NCBI GenBank assembly: GCA_947175225.1
Contig: CAMWLX010000071.1
Coordinates: 1-11,812, forward strand
Reading direction: 5' to 3'
Source of the DNA: an uncultured Porphyromonadaceae bacterium
Lineage (GTDB): Bacteria; Bacteroidota; Bacteroidia; Bacteroidales; Muribaculaceae
Length of the DNA stretch: 11,812 nucleotides
Of this stretch, positions 6,884 to 11,812 are shown piece by piece. The notes beneath the pieces were generated by a model. That model was not told where the DNA came from. It did no database searches and saw only the letters and a program-made list of their open reading frames with translations. A program made the translations under genes and the position numbers. Positions within the stretch are counted from its first letter, which is position 1. Every line of letters starts with the position of its first letter.

Positions 6884-6918
6884 AAACACGAAAACCCTCC
6901 AGTGGAATCACTGGAAGG
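6884..6918 (-). terminator. Terminator-like hairpin between zapA and rny
   Basis: The minus strand reads CCTTCCAGTG (6918-6909), the tetraloop ATTC, then CACTGGAGGG (6904-6895), followed by TTTTCGTGTTT. The 10-bp G+C-rich stem has one G·U pair that is only allowed in RNA made from the minus strand. The U-run is interrupted, so termination may be partial. It sits 31 nt after the zapA stop and would uncouple the zapA level from rny and the genes below it. The 121-bp gap holds no other recognised feature. Confidence 0.65.
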
Positions 6919-6949
6919 GAACACGCCAGATATCAGCTGTGTAAAGCCT

Positions 6950-7288
6950 TCAGAATACTCCGAATTCCCCTGTAGGAAGAAAGTCAGAATCCGTGTAGTT
7001 CTCTTCCCCACACAGTCTCGACATTTCCCTCAATAGGTCTTCAGCTTCATCCGATTCTTTCTCGTATTGATCCTTAAGAAAGAAATAGTAGGAGGCAAAA
7101 TGATATGCCGCCATCGCAAGATAGGTCTTCTGCCCTTTATTAGATACCTTTCCTTTTAGTTCCTTGAGGTAGAGTTTAAGTTCGGCTTCTATGCGCCTGA
7201 CGTCGTCCTGCTTTGAGAACGGCACTGTCAGCGGAATCCTCTCTTCTCCTATTTTGACGTCTATCGTTATTTTATCGTTTGAATCCAT
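6950..7288 (-). CDS. zapA: Cell division protein ZapA
   Basis: Small cytosolic protein that binds and bundles FtsZ filaments at the division site. The 112-aa protein has the ZapA layout: an N-terminal alpha/beta head (ITIDVKIGEERIPLTVP, 7-23), the DDVRRIEAELKLYLKEL segment (28-44), and a helix with YLAMAAYHFASYYFFLKDQ (56-74) passing into a charged coiled coil (about 70-95). A tail of about 20 residues after this is longer than I would expect for bacterial ZapA and is not recognised. A longer reading from 7327 is possible, but the ATG at 7288 is preferred: it forms a TAATG overlap with the upstream stop, and family similarity starts there. The fused stop/start suggests translational coupling with the coiled-coil gene. 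The assignment is by pattern and position; ZapA sequences diverge strongly. Confidence 0.87.
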   Translation of the reverse strand: MDSNDKITIDVKIGEERIPLTVPFSKQDDVRRIEAELKLYLKELKGKVSNKGQKTYLAMAAYHFASYYFFLKDQYEKESDEAEDLLREMSRLCGEENYTDSDFLPTGEFGVF

Positions 7289-7596
7289 TAGCTGATGTCT
7301 GCGTCTTCCTTGAGGAGAGTGACGCATCTGTCTATTTTAGCGATCAACCGTTGAAGCCTTCTTCTGGCCGAGATAATTTTTTCAGGAGAGTCTGCCAGCC
7401 GATGCGAGATAGTGAGAAAATCCACTTCCATTCGCGCCATCGTCAGCTCTTGCCGGCTTTCGGAAAGTTGCTCTTTCAGAGTCTCATTTTCCTGCTTAAG
7501 CCTATCAAGATCAGAGACCGCCTGATCTCGCTGCATCGCGAGAGCAATAGCCTTCTGCCGTAGCTCCTCGATTATCCGGTTAAGTGGTCGGGCCAT
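7288..7596 (-). CDS. Small coiled-coil protein encoded directly upstream of zapA
   Basis: This 102-aa protein has no catalytic motif I recognise. Residues about 8-58 form a near-continuous heptad-like coiled coil rich in Leu, Glu, Gln and Arg. A short break with SHRLADSPEK (64-73) follows, then a second basic amphipathic helix (about 74-96). There is no signal peptide or membrane segment, so it should be cytosolic. It shares one base with zapA (TAATG) and is first in the transcript after a strong promoter, with a leader of only about 10 nt. Coiled-coil partners of ZapA are known: ZapB in E. coli, and ZauP, encoded upstream of zapA in Caulobacter. A role in Z-ring organisation is therefore a reasonable inference from position and shape, not from sequence identity. 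It may be a structural homologue or only an analogue. Confidence 0.85.
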   Translation of the reverse strand: MARPLNRIIEELRQKAIALAMQRDQAVSDLDRLKQENETLKEQLSESRQELTMARMEVDFLTISHRLADSPEKIISARRRLQRLIAKIDRCVTLLKEDADIS

Positions 7597-7614
7597 ATGT
7601 CGGTAAAATCTTTA

Positions 7615-7646
7615 CAAAATTAATAAACTTTTCTCAAATTTCCAAA
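7615..7646 (-). promoter_or_regulatory. Bacteroides-type promoter for the coiled-coil/zapA unit
   Basis: On the minus strand, TTTG (7646-7643) is followed after exactly 20 nt by TAATTTTG (7622-7615), a full match to TTTG-(19-21)-TAnnTTTG. Transcription should begin near 7608, about 10 nt before the ATG at 7596. The -33 box lies 30 nt past the lptD stop codon. I see no terminator between lptD and this promoter, so read-through from lptD is possible. Confidence 0.85.
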
Positions 7647-7675
7647 TAAAATCGTCATACACTTCCCTTTTTCTG

Positions 7676-10627
7676 CTACCAGTTTATGCCGTTCAGTCGC
7701 GACGACTGCTTGTCATACTTGATATCTTTCAGCAAGGAAGACTTGACTGCGACATTGAAATTGAAGCTTTTATATACACCCACAGGGATTATGGAGCAAC
7801 TCATCGTGAAGCAGTGCATGTCACGCGAGATATTGCAATTCATGTATGCAATTTTCTTCGCTTGGAAGTCGTAGCTGCACGACATTGAGAAATTCCAGTT
7901 CTTTGTAGGACGTATATTGCCTGAGATGGAAAGATTCTGCGTAAACTTTCCTCTATAGTCCATTTTTTGGTAGTCAAAGCTTCCTGCTACCCCTGAATAG
8001 TTGATTGAATAGTTGAACGAGAGACTCCAAGGGCATTCCCACGGCGTATAGCCGTCAGCGTCATTCGACTTCACCTCTTCCTGATTTCCTCTTCTACGGC
8101 GTGAGGGTGCGCTGTCGGCGATTGACCTGTCTTCGTCATCATATTCATCATCTTCGTCGTAGTCTGAGTTCCTTTTATTTTTACTGTCGCCTTTATCCTT
8201 CTTTTTCTTGAAGGTGCTGTTGTTGATCGTATAGCTGAACGACGTTCCGGTAGATGACAGTTTTACCCATCCCTTGTGGGCTTGCCATCTTGTCTTGTTG
8301 ACTCTGACAGGTTGTCCGTTTGCGTTCAAAGCGTATGTATACGGATCCCAAGTAGCACTAAGGTTCAAATTGAAGCTCTTAGTCAAGCGCAGCAATATAG
8401 AGGTGTTAAGGTTGCTCCAGTTCATAGAGTCGGCTGCGAAGTTGTAGCTCTGGCTAAGAGAGAGGTTTTCTATAAGCGATATTTTTTTAACTCCTGTGGA
8501 GTCTTGATCGCTCTTCACTTTCATCTCAAGGTTGTTGGAGAGTGATAGCGACACAGAGCTTGACATGCCTTGACCGGGGCTGCCGAACACACCATGCTGA
8601 AAGTAATTGTATTTTCTTATTATATTGTCACCGGCGTTGTTCACATAAGAATACTGCCCGTAGACGCCCCATATGGGATTACTGAAGTCCGGGGTATAGT
8701 TATATGAAAGACTCGGAGTCAACACGTGGCGGATCATCTGCACTTTGTCGCCAAGGAATTTCATTGGCTTGAAAAATCCGTAAAGTTTAGTGTCAGCCGA
8801 GAGGGAGGCATTGAAATCAAAAAGGTTATAGAATCCATAGCAAGTGTCGAGCACTTCTGCTGATTTATTAGGATCCCAGTCTCTCTTGATTTTTGATGTA
8901 TACATACGGTCGGTCATAGAAACCGATGGGGAGACATTAATATATTTAAGAACTGAGAAGGTTGCTGACACAGGCACTGAATGTCTTAGACCGTTTCGCC
9001 AGTCTTTAATCAAACTTTTCTTAAAGAATACGTTTTGCTGCGCAGTCAAAGAATTCTGAAATTGACCGCTATAACTGAGCTTTATCTTCTCATACCATTT
9101 TTCTGCGCCGGCAGCCTTTTTTCTTTTGAACGGGGCCACCTGACTCAGTGTCACGTTTAAGTTAGGGAATGAAACGGCAAGAGTAGAGTCCTGGGTTCTC
9201 TGGCTGATGTTGGCAGATGCACTTGCCGCCCATTTTGTGCCGGGGAAACGATAAGTCATATTGACCGTACTTGACTTCGTATTCTCCGTAAACGAGTTGG
9301 AGTAATATGAATTAAGGTCATTGCGCGTATATCCTGATGTAGAGAAATTGACAGACGCTGAGAACGACATGTTAGGATTGGATTTAGTGTCCATAGAATG
9401 GCTCCAGACCACTTGGAAGTTGTTCTGCTTTGAATAGTCGGGAAGCCCTTTGTCTCCATATACAGTTATCAGATAAGATATATCGACAGAGCCACTGTAT
9501 TTATACCTCTTTTTATAAGAAGACCTTCCCGAGACCCCCCATGAGCCCTTTGTATAGATCTCCCCTGTAAGAGCTAAGTCGACATAGTCACTGAAAGCGA
9601 AGTAATAACCTCCGTTTCTTGCATAAAACCCCCGATTGTAGTCATCGCCGAATGTAGGGAAAATGATACCGGATGAATACTCTTTACTGAATGGGAAGTA
9701 GCCGAAGGGGAGGGCAAGAGGGAGCGGCACGTCAGCGACAACCATATAGGCAGCTCCAGACACGACATCCTTACCGGGACGAATTTTTCCACGGGTCAGC
9801 TTCATATAGAAGTGCGGATGATCGTGTTCGTCGCAGGTCGTATAGATAGCATCTTCAGCAAAAAAGCTTCCATCTTCCATTTTCTTCGAGCGTCCACCTG
9901 TCAGATACCCTTCACCCTGTTCGGTGATAATATCTGTTATGTAGCCACGTTGGTTCTTGAAGTTATACGACATTGTCTTTGACTCGTAAGTATCTCCGCC
10001 ATCTTGGAATACCGGTTTACCCTGAAGTTCGCCAACACTGTCTACACGACCGTTGGCATAGACCGTAGTAGAGTCCATGACCATCTTGATTTCATCAGCA
10101 TTGAGCTTGAAATTGCCGTATTCTACTTCTCCATCTCCATAGAAGTAAGCAAGATTATTGCCAATTAGCACGACGGAGTCTTTTGCTGAGAAAGTCACGC
10201 TGTTGTCAATGTCAACTTTCTCCCGATTGATTCGAGTCATCGAAGTACGATCGCCATCGATACTGTCATTGTCTTCAAATTCTTCTTCATCTGCCGTCTC
10301 ATCACTTGCACCATTAAGATCATCTAAATCTATGGCAATGCTGTCTGAGACTATGCTGCCATTAGAGATTCGATTCTTAACGAGGCTATCTGATGCCAAA
10401 CTGTCGCGAAGAGCGCGTAATGCGCTTTCCGATATAGGCTTTAGTCCTACCAAAGTATCATTTTCCGGAAGATTGGTAGCTAAGATTTCAGGCAATTGCG
10501 GCTCATCCCCACCGGATGAATCCGACAGGGAAACAAAGTCATTTCTAACCGCTGTCTTTACAGCCGGCTGCGCCAAAACGATGGCAAGAAACGACAAAGC
10601 AATCGCTATTAAGAAAAAACGTCGCAT
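7676..10627 (-). CDS. lptD: Outer-membrane LPS-assembly protein, LptD-like
   Basis: Likely inserts LPS or lipooligosaccharide into the outer leaflet of the outer membrane. The 983-aa protein begins with a signal peptide (MRRFFLIAIALSFLAIVLA, then QPA). An acidic linker follows (about 100-126), then an OstA/LptA-like beta domain (about 145-290, with LNADEIKMVMDSTTVYANG at 175-193). The conserved ALPFGYFPF (305-313) and SGIIFPTFG (319-327) region introduces a long beta-barrel of alternating aromatic/serine strands. A charged low-complexity stretch (about 807-856: poly-Lys, then Asp/Glu, then RRRR) interrupts the barrel and is probably a loop. Cysteines are C265, C596 and C865, plus a C-terminal cluster (917, 931, 939, 944), unlike the E. 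coli pattern. The ATG at 10627 is chosen over an upstream in-frame TTG at 10639, which lies inside the -7 box. Assignment to the Bacteroidota LptD group is by motif; barrel details are inferred. Confidence 0.87.
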   Translation of the reverse strand: MRRFFLIAIALSFLAIVLAQPAVKTAVRNDFVSLSDSSGGDEPQLPEILATNLPENDTLVGLKPISESALRALRDSLASDSLVKNRISNGSIVSDSIAIDLDDLNGASDETADEEEFEDNDSIDGDRTSMTRINREKVDIDNSVTFSAKDSVVLIGNNLAYFYGDGEVEYGNFKLNADEIKMVMDSTTVYANGRVDSVGELQGKPVFQDGGDTYESKTMSYNFKNQRGYITDIITEQGEGYLTGGRSKKMEDGSFFAEDAIYTTCDEHDHPHFYMKLTRGKIRPGKDVVSGAAYMVVADVPLPLALPFGYFPFSKEYSSGIIFPTFGDDYNRGFYARNGGYYFAFSDYVDLALTGEIYTKGSWGVSGRSSYKKRYKYSGSVDISYLITVYGDKGLPDYSKQNNFQVVWSHSMDTKSNPNMSFSASVNFSTSGYTRNDLNSYYSNSFTENTKSSTVNMTYRFPGTKWAASASANISQRTQDSTLAVSFPNLNVTLSQVAPFKRKKAAGAEKWYEKIKLSYSGQFQNSLTAQQNVFFKKSLIKDWRNGLRHSVPVSATFSVLKYINVSPSVSMTDRMYTSKIKRDWDPNKSAEVLDTCYGFYNLFDFNASLSADTKLYGFFKPMKFLGDKVQMIRHVLTPSLSYNYTPDFSNPIWGVYGQYSYVNNAGDNIIRKYNYFQHGVFGSPGQGMSSSVSLSLSNNLEMKVKSDQDSTGVKKISLIENLSLSQSYNFAADSMNWSNLNTSILLRLTKSFNLNLSATWDPYTYALNANGQPVRVNKTRWQAHKGWVKLSSTGTSFSYTINNSTFKKKKDKGDSKNKRNSDYDEDDEYDDEDRSIADSAPSRRRRGNQEEVKSNDADGYTPWECPWSLSFNYSINYSGVAGSFDYQKMDYRGKFTQNLSISGNIRPTKNWNFSMSCSYDFQAKKIAYMNCNISRDMHCFTMSCSIIPVGVYKSFNFNVAVKSSLLKDIKYDKQSSRLNGINW

Positions 10628-10636
10628 AATACGCGG

Positions 10637-10644
10637 CAAAATTA
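10637..10644 (-). promoter_or_regulatory. Probable -7 element of the lptD promoter
   Basis: TAATTTTG on the minus strand (10644-10637) matches TAnnTTTG exactly and is identical to the -7 box of the coiled-coil gene promoter. No TTTG lies 19-21 nt upstream (the spot reads AGGG), so it is half a consensus. If used, transcription begins only a few bases before the ATG at 10627, giving a nearly leaderless mRNA and making the TTG at 10639 untranscribable as a start. Confidence 0.5.
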
Positions 10645-10681
10645 CAAAAAAATCCTGACATTCCCCCTATTTTAACATAAA

Positions 10682-10725
10682 ATAATAAAACCTATGGCAA
10701 GGCATCCCCTCAGACTCCTTGCCAT
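10682..10725 (-). terminator. Second (distal) terminator after the AEC transporter
   Basis: The minus strand forms ATGGCAAGG (10725-10717) and CCTTGCCAT (10702-10694), a perfect 9-bp stem with a 14-nt loop, followed by AGGTTTTATTAT. The tail sequence is an exact copy of the 12-nt tail of the terminator upstream of it. It probably acts as a back-up stop between the transporter and lptD. Confidence 0.7.
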
Positions 10726-10728
10726 TAC

Positions 10729-10761
10729 ATAATAAAACCTCAGGCTTAATCAAGCCTGAGG
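10729..10761 (-). terminator. First intrinsic terminator after the AEC transporter
   Basis: The minus strand reads CCTCAGGCTT (10761-10752), the tetraloop GATT, then AAGCCTGAGG (10747-10738), a perfect 10-bp stem followed by TTTTATTAT. The T-rich tail occurs on this strand only. It begins about 70 nt beyond the transporter stop codon. The region between the stop codon and the hairpin (10762-10831) is A/T-rich and shows nothing else. Confidence 0.88.
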
Positions 10762-10831
10762 CACACTATTAATTTTGCCAATAAAGCATATGATGCTGAT
10801 TTATAACAATCTTAATATTTCATATTTGAAA

Positions 10832-11809
10832 TTAGAACGCAGCTATAGCCAAGTTGGTCAACCAGATCCAAAGCGGACAGAATCCAATAAAGAGGATAAC
10901 TGACAATGTCAATGAAGATGTACCGGTAGCAACATATGTGTCATACTCGTCGGCAATGATAATACCTGAGAATGCTGGCGGAAGAGCAGCTGCCACTACG
11001 AGCATCTTAAGGTTGAGAGGATCCATCTTGAAGAGAAGACCAAGGATCAATACCACTGCAGGCATCATGATCATCTTCATGATTGAGCCAAGCACAGCCT
11101 GCCAGTTGATCTGAATCTTAATAGCTGAAAGAGTGATACCTGCTGAGAACACTGCCATTGATGCATTTGCCTTTGCAATAAGGTCGAAGGATGGACTCAG
11201 CTCTTTAGGCCAAGGAATTCCGGCTACTACCCAAATCACTGCCAATATAGGAGCCCATGCCACAGGCTGCTCAAGCGCATGGAGCACCGGTTTCCACGCG
11301 CTTTCCTTTTTGGCTGTTGAGCCCGGATTCTGCTTCTCCAATGATGCATTCATCAATGAAAGACCAACCGGAATACCGATTGCGTTTACTACGATACCTA
11401 CTATGGCTACCACAAGTGCTACTGCAGGAGATGTTCCGAAGATCGGCTCAAGCACCGCAAAACCAAGGAATCCGATTGTCGGAGAACCACTGATCAAAGC
11501 AGATACGGCTGCATCAGCACCGGTGTTCTTCTTAAAACAGTATTTGAATACGAAATATACTATCATGAAACAGGCCATGATACCTATCGTAGACACAATT
11601 GTCAACTTGATATCTTTCACAAGATCCGCGCGGGATGCCTGTACGATTGATACGAATAAGGCTGCCGGCAATGCAAAGTCGAGCACGACTTTGTTGAATT
11701 TCTTGGAGTCTTCTCCTGTAAATGCGCCTTTCTTACCGGCAATAAAGCCTGCAAGCATCACCACGATAATAGGGACAATGGCGTATAGAATAACGTGCGA
11801 TATATCCAT
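10832..11809 (-). CDS. AEC-family (auxin efflux carrier-type) membrane transporter
   Basis: Inner-membrane carrier of 325 aa, about the usual size for AEC/Mem_trans proteins such as the MdcF-like malonate transporter group. I count about ten hydrophobic segments (near 5-25, 41-58, 69-90, 98-121, 127-154, 180-197, 208-230, 238-260, 266-286, 297-322). Two repeat-like halves are separated by a charged central loop (155-175). Family-like features include VLDFALPAALFVS (42-54) near the start, ASMAVFSAGITLSA (216-229), and ALPPAFSGIIIADEYD (275-290) in the second half. Substrate cannot be read from the sequence; organic acids or amino acids are possible for the family. Only three bases lie upstream in the window, so promoter and neighbours are unknown. 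The N-terminal form (short, then a helix, then GKKG) fits this ATG. Two terminators follow. Confidence 0.88.
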   Translation of the reverse strand: MDISHVILYAIVPIIVVMLAGFIAGKKGAFTGEDSKKFNKVVLDFALPAALFVSIVQASRADLVKDIKLTIVSTIGIMACFMIVYFVFKYCFKKNTGADAAVSALISGSPTIGFLGFAVLEPIFGTSPAVALVVAIVGIVVNAIGIPVGLSLMNASLEKQNPGSTAKKESAWKPVLHALEQPVAWAPILAVIWVVAGIPWPKELSPSFDLIAKANASMAVFSAGITLSAIKIQINWQAVLGSIMKMIMMPAVVLILGLLFKMDPLNLKMLVVAAALPPAFSGIIIADEYDTYVATGTSSLTLSVILFIGFCPLWIWLTNLAIAAF

Positions 11810-11812
11810 AGT

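Noticed and set aside
7289..7327. Upstream extension of zapA by 13 residues to 7327
   Set aside because: The extra residues (RHSPQGRRRHQL) lie in the coiled-coil gene's end and do not resemble ZapA; the TAATG junction supports the start at 7288.
10158..10658. 166-codon plus-strand frame rich in Ser and Leu
   Set aside because: Antisense to the low-complexity N-terminus of LptD; its composition mirrors Asp/Glu/Ser codons on the other strand.

Overview
The window looks like chromosomal DNA from a Bacteroidota genome, most likely order Bacteroidales. Three things point that way. Two complete promoters match the Bacteroides-type consensus TTTG-(about 20)-TAnnTTTG. Most genes have A/T-rich starts with no Shine-Dalgarno sequence. 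The gene set fits as well: a Bacteroidota-type LptD, a coiled-coil gene plus zapA plus rny, and a PSP1/RicT protein. I cannot name the genus. Every gene I accept lies on the minus strand, so transcription runs from high to low coordinates. The content is housekeeping; I see no transposon, phage, CRISPR or other accessory signal.

Layout in transcription order, right to left. (1) 10832-11809: an AEC-family membrane transporter, followed by two tandem intrinsic terminators at 10761-10682. (2) 7676-10627: an outer-membrane LptD-like LPS-assembly protein with its own probable promoter. (3) A strong promoter at 7646-7615 drives a compact unit: a 102-aa coiled-coil protein, zapA (joined by a TAATG overlap), a terminator-like hairpin, rny (RNase Y), ricT (PSP1 domain), cca (tRNA nucleotidyltransferase, overlapping ricT by 20 nt) and glmS. 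The unit closes with an intrinsic terminator at 381-341. (4) A second strong promoter at 331-300 drives a tRNA array Thr(TGT)-Tyr(GTA)-Gly(TCC) that runs off the left edge. This order matches the start of E. coli thrU-tyrU-glyT-thrT-tufB.

How the genes fit together: the coiled-coil protein and ZapA probably act at the division Z-ring. RNase Y is a membrane-anchored mRNA endonuclease. RicT is, in Bacillus subtilis, a partner of RNase Y in an Fe-S-containing complex, so its place 13 bp downstream of rny suggests the partnership is conserved here. Cca adds CCA to tRNAs, and the two complete tRNAs in the window encode no CCA. GlmS makes glucosamine-6-phosphate for peptidoglycan and LPS, the latter being exported through LptD. 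The most unusual item is RicT, which carries an N-terminal eight-cysteine cluster and a long basic tail. The coiled-coil gene upstream of zapA is the least characterised real gene.
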